From Tenodera sinensis (Eukaryota > Arthropoda > Insecta > Mantodea > Mantidae): a stretch of DNA of 64,000 nt. Both the position numbers and the translations under genes were made by a program. Location of the stretch: positions 56,868,971 through 56,932,970 of the forward strand of contig CM060972.1 of NCBI GenBank assembly GCA_030765045.1, in the 5' to 3' direction. The notes under the pieces were generated by a model. It had not been told where the DNA came from and ran no database searches. It worked only from the letters and a program-made list of their open reading frames with translations. This document shows positions 1-11,869 of the stretch, one piece after another (within the stretch, counting starts at the first letter, position 1; each line of letters opens with the position of its first letter).

Positions 1-1387
1 TTCGCACGTGTTAAACGTGTTAATTGTGTTAAAAGCAAAAGATCGTAAATCTTAAGGATGAAGAAATGTGAAAATTGTACCAAACTGATATGAAATGTTT
101 TGTCTCGTGCACTGAATTCTGTACGCTGCAAAATGTAAAAATGCATATTACAATAACAATAGTAAGCATGGCTTAGAACATGAAATTTCATATTTTGTCT
201 GGCTTTAATGACACCATTCTTAGCAAATTTTCACCTACTTAACAAAAACGTTGAATCCGAATGTTCAAAACACCTCAGTTTATCATTTATTACATTAGGT
301 AGATGCATAACACTACCGTTAGATAATTTAAAGCCTTAAGGACCCGTTCTTCTTTGTTAAATGCATTTTACTGTATGCAAAAAGAAGCCAGGTTGTTAAT
401 TCTAAGGAAAAATATTTAGTATGTTAAACATAGTTGGGTAAATTCAGGTATTTCCGTGATTCAAGTTATCTACGAAATTTTGTATTCCTACTAAAACGTA
501 GAAACAAAGGCTCTACTAGTTCCGGAATTTTGACAACAGATGACACGTATATAGTTCTTTAGCTTAACTACTTCCTTTGTGATCTGGGTTTGTTGTTGTG
601 GGAGGAATTTGCTTTACACCTCTGAAGAATCCGGGTACCAAGTGGTTTTGGTTGTGCTGTGGTGATATATTATTGATAAATGATCTGTTGTGAACAATAT
701 TAACATTTTTAAAAAGTAGTATTTTGTTATTTTTCTGATTTTTGTGTATACTATACACTGTCATTTGTTTCACAATAGTTGTCCAGAAAATCAAAACTTA
801 TTTAATCTGAATTTGCCGTATAATTATTTTTGTAAAAGAAAAGAGGACTTAGAGGTCATTCTACAGGATGGGTACCAATGTGTGTGATGTTATTAATATT
901 CGAAATTTGAAATACTAAGAGTTGTTTCACATGAATACAATAATCTTTTGAGGTTTTATTGCAATAGTGACCATTGGTTTGTCATTCTAAATCCCTAATG
1001 ATTCGCAACGTCTCTTCAGCTACTCTGTGGGATGCCCACCACCAATATACTGGAAGTGAATACCTTCTACAGCTCACTGTCGACCGATAACTCACTCTTC
1101 TTCTGTTCTTTGTATGTAGGTGTCTTGTGTTTTTTCTTTTTCTTTCTTACAAGTTTCAACATTTATCTGACGCCTCTCTGCACAGTAGTTATCATTTTCT
1201 ATAAGGAGCTTGAAATTCTAAGAAACAAGAGCGTCGTTATAGTCAGCTCCAAATGAAGAGGAGGTAAAAAAATTAATGGATCTTGCAGCGATTAATATAA
1301 ATAAGCAGGCTATACCTCCAAGAACTGCGTCCCACGGGCAGGAAAAATTAAATAACAAAGCACAATTAAACATGGCAAGATGTGTAG
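1..1387. other. AT-rich stretch without a recognised gene
   Basis: Short open frames only, none with recognisable domains, and no repeat family member identified. Confidence 0.6.
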
Positions 1388-1532
1388 AAGCGGGACTGGG
1401 GCGGGTTTCCTCCGGGTTCTCCGGTTTCCCCCGTCATCTCATTCCACCGGTGCTCCATCTTCATTTCATGTGTTATTGTCACCGCCTGCGGTGCTGTATG
1501 TAATAAAGTGGGCAATAAACACTACCAAAAAT
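1388..1532 (+). mobile_element. tRNA-derived SINE, family 1, 5'-truncated
   Basis: Body sequence GGCGGGTTTCCTCCGGGTTC through CCACCGGTGCTCCATCTTCA and the CACCGCCTGCGGTGC tail matches the intact copy at 7894. The tRNA-like head is missing. Confidence 0.75.
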
Positions 1533-1654
1533 ATGGACCGGACGGAGTGAACACTTCAAAGCGGATGGTCAGCCCAATACCAGGTACAGAGTGAGGAAGA
1601 GGGTAATATGAAAATTAGGCGAAATTGATGATTGGAAAGCTGATGGAGCAGTTA

Positions 1655-1797
1655 GCTGAATGAGTGGCGGAGGAAACAGGAGAAACCCGTCCAAACGCCA
1701 CTTCGTCCACTACGAATACCACATGCGGGTCCCTGGGATCGAACCCAGTCCGCCTTAGTGAGAGGCGAAGGTCTTACCACTCGGCCACGGCGGCGCC
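1655..1797 (-). mobile_element. tRNA-derived SINE, family 1, head half
   Basis: On the minus strand this carries the tRNA-like head (GGCGCCGTGGCCGAGTGG, GGGTTCGATCCC B box) and the first part of the body, then stops. Confidence 0.75.
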
Positions 1798-1826
1798 ATC
1801 AGACACTTTTCTAAAAAATGCTTTTT

Positions 1827-2683
1827 ACTTTCTCTACTGGTAAGTAGGGGAAGTATTGTATACCACTCAAAAATTCGATGTCGAGATTTCACCGGAAATA
1901 TATGTTTTGAGACCCCCTGAATCCAAGAAAAGCATTTTTAGAAAAAGGTCCGTGTGGTCTGTGTGTGTCAGTCTGTGTGTCAGTCTGTGGACAGCATAAC
2001 TCAAAAACGAAAAGTCGGTTAAAAACCATAGTTGGTATTTAAGTTTAATGTCTTTCAAGGATGCGATACGAAGATTTTGAAGAAAATAGCCCTACCCTAA
2101 ACTACCCTTTATATGGAAACATTTTTCGAATATTTTGATTTTCTTGAAAATGGCTCTAACGATTTTGATTAAAATGTCATATGTTGGAGATATTTTGATG
2201 ACAAATTTATGAAATGTATATCTTGAATTTTCTGGCTATAGCCCCTGTAGTGGTATTTACCCTGGACGACTTTTGCATAATTGATAAACCGTTAGAGATA
2301 GACCAAATCATACTATACAAAAAATGTAGATCTTGCTAAAATACACAATTTATGTGTGAATAAATTTTCTTGTACAGTGAACCATTTCGGAGATATTCCT
2401 TGTTATGTGTGTTAGTTTCGGAAAACTCGTGAAATGGAACATTGTTGTTCATTTTTTATATGTTAAGTGTGCAAAGAGAACGGAATCTCAAAGCTTTAAA
2501 ACATTTGACTATCGCACAAAGCCTACTGTATTCTAATATTCCCCTTGCACCTACAAGGAAATAAGCAATAAGATAATTTGTACAAATGTTTATCTTAACT
2601 AACACGAAGAAAATAGAGGCATAAGAGTTTGTAAGAATGGTTAGTACAAGAATAGAGAAAGTAATGTGAGTGCAACACATTAG
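1827..2683 (+). mobile_element. Family H repeat, intact copy (HINE/DINE-1-like candidate)
   Basis: Reference copy of 857 bp. The left end is ACTTTCTCTACT at 1827-1838. The inverted counterpart AATAGAGAAAGT is at 2651-2662. It is followed by stem ATGTG (2664-2668), a 7-nt loop, stem CACAT (2676-2680) and TAG, then a T-run. A TG-rich tract lies at about 1955-1990, near the left end. No long ORF. T-runs flank both sides, and the flanks themselves look like an older family H copy (CTAAAAAATGCTTTTT on the left, TTTTTTATTCAGGG on the right). The layout resembles Helentron-associated non-autonomous elements; class assignment is inference. Confidence 0.8.
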
Positions 2684-2699
2684 ATTTTTTATTCAGGGA

Positions 2700-3335
2700 T
2701 GTCGAAAAGTGTTTAGGGTCAAACCTCTCTACTCAATTCATGGATGGAATGTAATACGTTATCTACTTATTATGTACGTGGTAGAGAAAATAAAAAATAT
2801 TTTGTATCACCTTCCACAATATTGACATTTCGAATAATAGCACGAGAAATTCCTTCACCTTCCCAACCGGTCATAATTCGATGAAAGATCTTGCTTGATG
2901 CACTATTATGCAAACAATTATAGCGCCATTATTCACGTACTAATGATAGAGCTCGATAGCGAAAGAACAATATCTCATTTCCAATGACCTATTTCGAGAC
3001 CTGTAATAAATGAAACACAACCTCCATTGTTTATCGAAAGCTATAAAACTTCTGGGGTCCTCCGGTTTGGAAATATCTTGACGCCATCAACCTGGTAGAC
3101 AAAGCATCTGAAACAGTGAAGTATCAGAAGACACATCTACAGAGAACATCAAACAAAATACGAGATAGTTTTTGAAAAAACAGTGAATTCTCATTTTTGT
3201 GTAATGTAAGAGATATGTTGCTAGAATATGAAACAACACAAAACAATGTTATTAATTACAAAGATATGAAGTATTTTAAGTCCGTAATTATCAACTCAAC
3301 TGAAGTAGAACAAAGTTTTCGAAGTATAAGCTCTA
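2700..3335. other. No recognised gene
   Basis: AT-rich. The first 30 bp may continue an older family H copy that hosted the insertion at 1827. Confidence 0.5.
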
Positions 3336-3339
3336 ATTA

Positions 3340-3547
3340 AAACTAAACCCCGGTGCAATAGCCCATGAAGGGCCAAGGCCTACCGCCCAGCCGCTGCGTC
3401 CCCCACCTCTGCCCAATACAGGCGTCATTGGTGAGATGCAGTACTGGAGGATGGGATGTAGTCAGTGCCCCGAGCCCTCCCAGCCAGTTACGCGGCCTTC
3501 TCGACCTGGGGCCGCTACTTCTCCTTCGAGCACTTCCTCAATAATTG
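3340..3547 (-). mobile_element. tRNA-derived SINE, family 3, left arm of a palindrome
   Basis: Minus-strand 3' portion (GGCCCCAGGTC, GGGAGGGCTCGGGGC, TGGGCAGAGGTGG blocks) with its 3' end at about 3340. It meets an oppositely oriented copy at 3548. Confidence 0.8.
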
Positions 3548-3820
3548 GACCCGGGTTCGATCCCGGTACCAGCATGGGGATTTTATCCCCTCTGGGAAGT
3601 CTGGCACGGGGTGCACTCAGCCTCGTTAGTCCCAGGGGACCAATTGAGAAGCTATTTGATGGGAAAGTAGCGGCCCCAGGTCGTGAAGATCGCATAACTG
3701 GCCGTACCCTCCAGTACTGCACCCCTCCAGTGACGCCTGTAGTGGGCCGAGGTGGGGTATGCAGCGGCTGGGCGGTAAGGCTTGGCTCTTCATGGGCTGT
3801 GGTGCCGGGGCTTAGTTTAC
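3548..3820 (+). mobile_element. tRNA-derived SINE, family 3, right arm of a palindrome
   Basis: Starts within the B box (GGGTTCGATCCCGGTACCAG) and extends to the 3' end near 3820. The first half of the tRNA-like head is missing. Confidence 0.82.
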
Positions 3821-4181
3821 ATTTCATTTGCTATAAAAATATCTTAAACGTGTGGCATTTTAATCAAAACCATTAGAGCTATTTTTGAGAAAATACAATT
3901 TTCGAAGAACTTTCCAAGCAAAGGATAGTTTAGGGTGGAAGAATTCTCTTCGAAGTCTTCGTGTCCTACCTTAAGATATTAAATTTAAATACCAACTTCG
4001 GCTTTCAACCGACTTTTCGTTTTTGAGTTATGCTGCTACACACACATAAGCACACGCGCACACGCACATTGACCTTTTTTCTAAAAATGTTCTTTTTGAT
4101 TCATTGAAATCTCGATATTAATTTTTGGGTGGAATACTTCCTATACTTACTGTAAATACGTAGCAGAGAAAGTGAAAATGA
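3813..4181 (-). mobile_element. Family H fragment
   Basis: Holds the ACTTTCTCTACT-end half, including a CA-rich tract at about 4030-4070 and a terminus near 4170-4181. The hairpin end is missing where the SINE palindrome begins. Confidence 0.75.
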
Positions 4182-5039
4182 GACCGGAATAAGCCTTTGA
4201 GGCTTAATCCACGAGCCTGGTGATGTTATACTCAGCAAGGACGTTGAAATATGACAAGCAGTATAATGTGTGTCCTTCATTAAGGATGAGGCACGACTCA
4301 TAATAATTTAGCTCTGCTTTATTTACTGTAACTTCCCTTCATCTCACGATTCGCTCTGTTTTCTACAAGTGACTTGTTTAGTGTCCACGAACGGCCATAT
4401 CTCACATCCGGAACATCCTGGAGAAGTACTTTCACCCACTATAACGCGAGGCAACTTTTCCGGCAGTTTTTCGCTATCAACACAAGGCAAAGCACATAAA
4501 TATAAAATGTTTTTGTGTATATATAGACGTTTCGCACAAGCACACACAGTTTTCAACTTTCAACTTATTTCACATAAAACAAAATTTTATTTGTCCTGCT
4601 GGGGTAAAACATTCCACACTTAGCGTTAAAATTTCGCCTTATTGGGAAAGGAAATAGCTTAATTAGCCAGAGCGCATTTAAATTTCGAAAAAGTAAAAAT
4701 AATTTTGCAACAATGTACAAGAAAAAGTAAACAAGTTTATTGATTTTGTCATATTAGATTATTTTTTCTACGTAAAGTTAAGAGTTCGATGCGGTTGCCA
4801 TCTACTTTGGCACGCTGCAACTGCGAATCGCCACAGTTGGTACCTTTCGAAGCCATAAATTCCATTTGGAGCTCCCCAGAAAAGAATCGGGTAAAGGTAG
4901 GTATATCTACAAACATTGTGGCCACAGAATTGGATCATGTTTAGCCTAATCCCTTATTATTATAATATGAATCACGCACAATGTGCACAGATTGTTCTTA
5001 GTCTCTACAGGATTGCACCAATGACTCTGATGTCATCTT
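4182..5039. other. No recognised gene
   Basis: Small overlapping frames on both strands without domains. The right part may be further decayed LINE sequence. Confidence 0.5.
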
Positions 5040-5937
5040 GCAGTGTACCACACACAGGTCGTCGCATCTTATACACACACACACACAATCTGGTCCGGGT
5101 TGGCAGAATCTCTGGGTGCTGCATAGCTTGTGGTGGAATCCATGCACAGAAAGTCTTGTCACTGTATGTTGTAGTTCGTATCCTGCCTGTGTCTATTCAC
5201 GTGAGGCTTGTCAGTAGCACAGAATTCGTCTCATATTTTGCATTTCTTCTCGTGTAGTTCACACAGCAGGTCCTGATAGGCTGGGGTCATTAGGTTCTCT
5301 GGCCAGCTCATATGCGAGTCGTGAGGGCGTGTACTTGGAGAGACAAAACACTCAAGTATGTTCTCTTCTCTATTTTCTCCAGGCTTTTCTTCTGTAGATG
5401 TACCCATATGTTGCAACGGGGTCAATTTTGAGTTCAAACAGTTGTAAGGCGGTTTCCAAGGAGAGTTTCCCTATTGGCTTTACGTCGCTTATGACTCTTA
5501 TAGCAGCGTTTACTGTCATTTATATGTCGTGTGAATACGTTTCCCTGTGTCTGGAGAATAAATCCTAGGTACGTGAAGTTGGTGACGATTTTAGTGGTGT
5601 TTCCCCCATGTAGAAGATGCTGCATTTACCCCCTCTTTTGAAGTTCATGGAGACAGTTTTCTCTACATTCATTCTCTTTTACCCTGTGCACTAATTGGTT
5701 GAAAGCTTTTTGTAGGTTATCCTCTGAGGCTGAGTTCAATGCCATGTCGTCTGCACACATTGGCAGGTTTACATTGTCAGATTTTACTGTCTGGAAAATG
5801 TCTGCCGTGGATTTCTGTAATCCCTTCTTATTCAAATCCTCAACTAACCTGACCACGAAGAGGTGCCACATGAAGTAAAAGCGGGCGTTAAACGCTACTA
5901 AAAGATCAGTTATATCTTCTATAATATCTAATAACAT
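5040..5937 (-). pseudogene. Non-LTR retrotransposon reverse-transcriptase remnant
   Basis: The minus strand holds, in order, a reverse-transcriptase catalytic region with MCADDMALNSASEDNLQKAF (the usual F/Y-A-D-D has Cys before ADD), then FTYLGFILQTQGNVFTRHIN in the next open segment, then decayed C-terminal sequence. It is broken by stops and frameshifts at about 5626 and 5434. No intact element or 5' end. Confidence 0.75.
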
Positions 5938-6266
5938 TACGTTGAAGGCAGCTGTAATAAGAATAAATTCCCTTTATAATTTAGGTAGGTACACAATGTA
6001 TTTGTATTTTCCATTATAGAAAAACATATAGTTGCAGCAACGCTATTTTCTCACGATGTAGGTGAGCTATTTTTTGTGCATCACCTTTTGCCAGTTAACC
6101 CGTAGGTTATAGTTTGAGGCTCCGAATATAGGACGTGCCCAGACGACTTTTTCTCAGACACAGTTGGCCCACACCTTTATAACAGCCGTACACAATGGGC
6201 CATGTGTTGCATATTTATATCGCATAATGTATGACAGTATGCTTTTATATATTCAATATTGTTGCA

Positions 6267-6838
6267 AAACTCAAACTTGCCCAAATACGACTGACAAAAC
6301 TTTATCCACTTCTCAACAAAAAATCTTCGCTTAAGTTAAAAAACTGCATACTACTCTACACAACTCTTTTAAGGCCGCTTTTACTATATGCCTGTCCAAT
6401 TTGGGGAGGAGCCAGTGCTACAGAAATTAAACGCATCCAAACGTTTCAAAACAAGATCTTACGTATCTCAACTAATGCGCCATGGTTTGTCAGAAACAAT
6501 CAACTACACAGAGAAACTGGAATCAGTACCATTCAACAGTCCATTTCTTCACAAGCCGAACAGTTTTACAGCAATCTAAAGAACGTTCCTGGATCTATTC
6601 ACTACTCTCTTGGCAGAAAATCCAGCTTTCCAACACGCATCAAGAGTCGTCTACCACTGGACCAGTTATCACAGCAAGATCTGATTTAATTTCAACTAAT
6701 ACTGTCAGTGAGGGGCCCAATGGGGTTTACCTCATTTCAATGTTACTTATTATATTTTATTTATTGTTATGTGTATTTCAACAATGGTCTGTAGAGCGCA
6801 CATGCGCTGATCGATCAATAAATCATTTTAAAAAAAAC
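6267..6838 (+). pseudogene. Jockey-like LINE 3' end, 5'-truncated, possible 9-bp target duplication
   Basis: The open frame to 6689 encodes the C-terminal part of a Jockey-clade polyprotein: RLTKLYPLLNKKSSLKLKNC, LYACPIWGGASATEIKRIQT, then APWFVRNNQLHRETG. A non-coding tail with AATAAA ends in an A-run. ATTGTTGCA occurs at 6258-6266 and 6839-6847, suggesting a clean 5'-truncated insertion of about 570 bp. Confidence 0.82.
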
Positions 6839-6955
6839 ATTGTTGCAGTTGTACCAATTCCTACAACATTAATAAACTATACTTATTTATCTCTAAAGTC
6901 AAGGCTAACTTCAAAATGGATCAGCATTATATAACACACTTAAACCAGAAAAGAA

Positions 6956-7724
6956 CGTGATGTGTTCAGCTCAGATGACTATTCTTGTACTATTTTTACA
7001 AACTCTTATTACTTTATCTTCTTCATGTTAATCTAGATAAACATTCGCAGCAATTACCTTATTAGTAATTTGCTTGTAAGTGCTAGGGAAATATGGGTAA
7101 TGTTTAAGCGACAGTCAAATCTTTTGAGTGATAGCTTAGACATTCCATTCTCTTTGTATAACCAGAACATAAAATGACTTCTCATTTGACAAAATTGGGA
7201 AATTACATTATAAATTACAAGGAATATCTAGGAAATTAGGCACTCCACAAAAAAAAAATATTTGACATGAATTTTTGTATTTTAACGATATCTACATTTT
7301 TATGCAGTAACATTTTGTCTATTACCAGTTATGCCAATGTCATTCAGAATGAAGAAAACTTCTAAGCATATACACAGAAAATTTAAGATTACATTTCATT
7401 TGTCATAAAATATCTTAAATCATGTGATGTTTCAATCAAAACCGTTAGCCTTGTTTGATAAAATGAAAAGTTTCGAAAAATGTTGTATGTAAAGGGTAGT
7501 CAGGGGTGCTGGGATTTCCTTGAAAATATTAGAGTTGTATCCTTGTAATGTGCAACTTAAATACCAAATTTAGTATTTCGCCAACCTTTCGTTGAGTTAC
7601 ACGGACCTAAATATCCCTTTTTTAAATTCGCGGGCTTCCAAAACGTCTATTTTCAGTGAAATCGCTGTATGGAATTTTTGGGTGGAATAGAAGATACTCT
7701 ATGTAGTAGAGAAAGTGAAAATGA
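6956..7724 (-). mobile_element. Family H copy, diverged, nearly full length
   Basis: Begins with a hairpin-end remnant (GTGATGTGTTCAGCTCAGATG) and ends in AGTAGAGAAAGT near 7700-7715. The CA tract is reduced to a few bases. It lies directly after the Jockey fragment. Confidence 0.7.
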
Positions 7725-7893
7725 ATTACTGTCTTGAAAACCAAACTATCTAAACAGCGATAAACTAGTTGTAACCTGGTTTGCATAACGACCTCGATAA
7801 AACGGCGGTAAGATACGCAGTTAGCTGTACTAATATATTAAAGCGAAAATGGAAATACTTGTGACAGTGAAACAATTACTCTAACAGATAAGT

Positions 7894-8133
7894 AGGTGGC
7901 GCCGTGGCCGAGCGGTTAGCGCGCTCGCCTACCGCCTAGGCGGCCCGGGTTCGATCCCAGGGACCCGCATGTGGTATTCGTGGTGGACGAAGCGGCGTCA
8001 GGGCGGGTTTTCTCCGGGCACTCCGGTTTCCCCCGCCATCTCATTCCACCGGTGCTCCATCTTCATGTATCATCAGTGTCACCGCCTGCGGTGCCGTAGT
8101 AGTAAAAGCGGGCGTTAAACACTACAACAACAA
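7894..8133 (+). mobile_element. tRNA-derived SINE, family 1, intact with 13-bp target duplication
   Basis: CTAACAGATAAGT flanks it at 7881-7893 and 8134-8146. The tRNA-like head has an A box (TGGCCGAGCGG) and a B box (GGTTCGATCCC). The body ends in an ACAACAACAAC tail. Confidence 0.95.
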
Positions 8134-8324
8134 CTAACAGATAAGTGTATACAGCTGTGTGAAAATATGCATAAGCATTCTAATTATGTCAATTTGTACT
8201 GTAATCTTCCAACACTTAGTTTCCCTATACTCTACTAATTTTGGCACCTGGAGCTTTAGATCGTGTTTTATGAAGCTTGAAATGACCATGGCAGTACACA
8301 TAGTACAACTTTCCTTCTAGACCT

Positions 8325-8450
8325 TTTTCTGAAATTTGTTTGGAGTCAAACGGCCTCAAAAAGTATTTCCAGTGAAATCCAGGTGTCTAATTTTTGAGTG
8401 GAATGCAATATCTTCTTTGCCTACTGTAAATGTTATAGAGAAATTAAGAG
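8325..8450 (-). mobile_element. Family H short terminal fragment
   Basis: Only the last 125 bp or so toward the ACTTTCTCTACT end can be aligned by eye (GGCCTCAAAA, GTGGAATGCAAT, TTATAGAGAAATT). Confidence 0.55.
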
Positions 8451-8969
8451 TGAATTAAGAGAACAACAAAAATGGAGGAATAATAGATTTCAGGAATATA
8501 AAGAAGAATCATGAGCAGTACAGGAGTGTGCAAAAAGCGATTATATTCAGAAGGGGCACGTAAGATCCATTGGGCAGCAATGAAAATATTTCGGTCTCAA
8601 AATTAGCTGAATCTTGCGAACTTTCACCTGTTGAATTCATAACCATAAACATGACTGATTAGCTCTTGTTTTGGCGATAAAATTTTCTCATTTTCTGTTC
8701 GGGGAAAATTTTATTTTTAAATTGGGCACCCTATCAACTGCCAAAACGCAATGTCCTTCAACTGTTTGTAGGTTATAAACATTAATACTGTTGCTGTAAG
8801 GGTAAGATTAATATTGCTCCTGTTGTTGATAATTTCTGGTGTTTTAGATCTTTTAAGTTCTAAACTTTATTAAAATGCCGTGAAAATGTGTAAATTCAGT
8901 CAATTCCTTTGTTACATTTGTGGTGAAGTAAAATTTCATCACAAATGCAACCTGACACCTCTTGTGAAG

Positions 8970-9205
8970 ACTGTCTATTGGCATTATTTTTATATGTTAG
9001 CCGTGCAAAGAGAACGGAATTTGAAAGCTTTAAAAGATTTGACTATCACTCAAAGCCTGCTGTATTCCCATATTCCCGTTGCACCTACAACGAAATAAGC
9101 AATAGTTTCTGCCAATTTTTATCTCGACTAACATGAAGACAGAGGAATAAGAGCTTGTAAGAATAATTAGTACAGGAGTAGAGAAAAGCATGTGAGTGCA
9201 GCACA
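8970..9205 (+). mobile_element. Family H fragment, hairpin end
   Basis: Holds the GCAAAGAGAACGGAATTTGA block through GAGTAGAGAAAAG and the hairpin CATGTGAGTGCAGCACATCAG, followed by a T-run. The other end is lost. Confidence 0.75.
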
Positions 9206-9879
9206 TCAGATTTTTTTGTCAACAATTTTTTTCAACCCAAAATTAGTAAACTTTGACTCATTAGGTGAAGGAAGTATTAAAAAAAATGTTTAAGCACCTG
9301 CACAAATCAGCTTAGCAGCTCACATAAATAGGAGTTAAACCATTCCAAATCAAAATCTGGCATATTTTCTCTCAGTTCTAAGTCCATATTAGTTTGTTAA
9401 ATTGTCACTATGACTCCACAAATTTACACCGATTTTTGATTAATGTTAATTGTTGAGCTCAATTACATCGCCCTCTGAAAACTGAAAATGAATGATAGCC
9501 TTTGACATCCTACTGGTTTAATCTGACAAGTAAATAAATCAGCGAGTGATGTAACGAGTGCTCGAGACTCCTGGGTAATTGCTATGCCTACGCAAGTTCA
9601 CGACTCTCAGCATCAGCTGACTCATCCAGAATAGAGTTCAATGATGTGCTCTTGTATCCTCTTCACATTTGTGAAGAGAGGACACCTTTGCAAGTAAACA
9701 CTCAAGAAACTTCAAGCACCATTGATTGCAGCATCCCAATTCTAACTCAAAATCCTCTTACCAGGCGTATGGTTATTACAGGTAAAACTGGAGAGACAAG
9801 AAAGGGCCCTGTATTACCGAGGTATGGCTATCTACGTAGGCCAGTGGGGCCCTTTATCACTACAGCCACTCTAGGAGGG

Positions 9880-10108
9880 GTCAGTCTGGGTGGCTCAGTT
9901 GGTTAGACGCTGGCCTACTGATCCCAAGGTCGCGGGTTCAAACCCGGCCCAGGTCGGTGGTTTTTAAGTGTGCTTAAAAATGACAGCTCCATGTTGGTAG
10001 ATTTACTGGCATGTAAAAGAACTCCTGCGGGACAAAATTCCGGCACACCGGCGACGCTGATGTGATCCTGGCAATTGACAGCGTCGTTAAACAACAAAAT
10101 ATTTATTT
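9880..10108 (+). mobile_element. tRNA-derived SINE, family 2, intact with 13-bp target duplication
   Basis: CACTCTAGGAGGG at 9867-9879 and 10109-10121. Head GGGTGGCTCAGTTGGTTAGA and B box GGTTCAAACCC. The body includes CTGGCATGTAAAAGAACTCC and ends GCGTCGTTAAACAACAAAAT. Confidence 0.95.
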
Positions 10109-10644
10109 CACTCTAGGAGGGAACGATGAGGGGGGGGGGGGGCGATCAGATCTGGATGATGGCATGGACGGGGTCCCTAATAGTCACAGATGAAGATATT
10201 CAATGTCACGAAAAGCAATGTTCTCACGTTTACTCGAAGTAAGCATTCATACTACACATGTAGACATTTGCTTCTTAGAAGACTAATATCAGAGAAAACT
10301 GATAGAATGAGAGAAAACAAGTGAGATGTTGCAACACTGTGTTCCACTTCTCTTGGAGTTAACAACCGACTGTCATTTGTGATTTCTTTAACTTCATTGG
10401 CTGAAGTGACACGCTCATTGGTGCAATGTGTAACATCAGCGACTTCCGAGAACAAACAATATATGCAGCGTTTGGCACTTGAGAGGCTTCTGATGATCAA
10501 AGATAAAGTGCATATTAACCATTAGAGTAGCACAATAATACCTACCTATCCTAGACCCAAACTAACTTCAAGATTCTGACGTTCGTTAGCTAAGAACTAA
10601 TTTTTCCGGAGCGAAACCTAAGCTTCAGCTGAATTACCCCTGTT

Positions 10645-10855
10645 GTCCTACGTGGGGCAACAAGCTAGCCTCTGGTTCCCGAGGTCGCGGGTTCAAACCC
10701 ATTAGGGAGCTATGGATTTTTTCGGGCCTAAATCGGAAGGGAAGTAAAATTTACGACACGTCAAAGAACCTCAAGTCTGGTACAGGTCTTTGAGCGAAAT
10801 TTAGTGATCTTTACATATAGGATCACAGGCTGAATACCACAGCAGTTAAGTAGCA
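10645..10855 (+). mobile_element. tRNA-derived SINE, family 4, diverged
   Basis: CAACAAGCTAGCCTCTGGTT and B box GGTTCAAACCC, then a TTTTTCGGGCC region and AGAACCTCAAGTCTGGTACAGG, as in the copy near 60330. Confidence 0.6.
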
Positions 10856-11254
10856 TATATAAATAAAAATTCATTTTAATTTGTCGAACCTAATTCGTAA
10901 GTAACTGTCAATAAACATTCATGACGTAAAGGTGCCCGTTTCTTCGGCGAATCACAAAACCTGTCTCATGGTAGAAAATAGCAAGCAACTCAAATCAGGG
11001 CCGTATACGTTTGAAAGAAGCGTTTTATAAAGCTTGAAAACACCACTCTTAGCAAAGAACATATAGGAATTTTCCCATGTGATTGTTGATTTACGAATTA
11101 GGACATTCATTCGTGATAAAATACTCTTTGATCTCTCTGAAATAGAATCTCCATAATAGAATGTGGGGCCCAAAAGGCTGTTCTTAAGGATTTTTCCACT
11201 TATTTTATATTTTCCTTAAGGAATGTATAGTTTGTAGATGAATAAATTAGTCAG

Positions 11255-11865
11255 AACACAGCTCGTCACTATGTGAAGGCTTTGAAATTCCATTCTCTTT
11301 GCATGTCTAAGAGATTATAAGTATGAATAATGACTTCCCGTTTGAGAAAGTATAAGTGTTGGAAGATTCAGAGATCTCAGAAATGATTCACTCCACAAAC
11401 TATATATTTGAAATGTTGTTTTGACAAGATCTACATTTTCGTCTAGTAAGATTTTGTCTGACTCTTACAGTTTACCAGTTATGCATAAGTAATACAGAAT
11501 GAAGAGGACTTCTAAGGACATTCCCAGAAAACATTTCATTTGTCAAATGGTATTTTAATCAAAATCGTTGAGGCACGTTTGATAAAATCAAACTCTTCGA
11601 AAAATGTTCCATGTAAAGGGAGTGTGGGGTACGAGGATTTTTTGAAAATCCAGATTCGCACACTTGGAGGATATTAAACTCAAATGCCAATTTTGAATTT
11701 GACTTTTCGTTTTTGTATTGCTGTACATACACATATACACTTTTTCTAAAAATTAACCTTTTCTATTTAGGGGACCTTAAAACATGTATTTCCACTGCAT
11801 TCAGTATTGAATTTTTGTTTGGAATACAATGGCTTTTCTACCTAATGTGCATATGATAGTGAAAT
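11255..11865 (-). mobile_element. Family H fragment, diverged
   Basis: Matches the family body from the TTCCATTCTCTTTGCATG block to a degraded terminus near 11855. The CA tract is short (about 11725-11745). Confidence 0.65.
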
Positions 11866-11869
11866 AAGA

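Noticed and set aside
3436..3876. 146-codon ORF and its minus-strand partner
   Set aside because: Lies entirely in SINE sequence and reads open on both strands because of GC-rich repeats.
7894..7966. tRNA gene (and similar tRNA-like stretches at 9880, 49376, 50191, 50511 and others)
   Set aside because: A and B boxes are present but cloverleaf pairing is poor and each is followed by a SINE body; most have target duplications.
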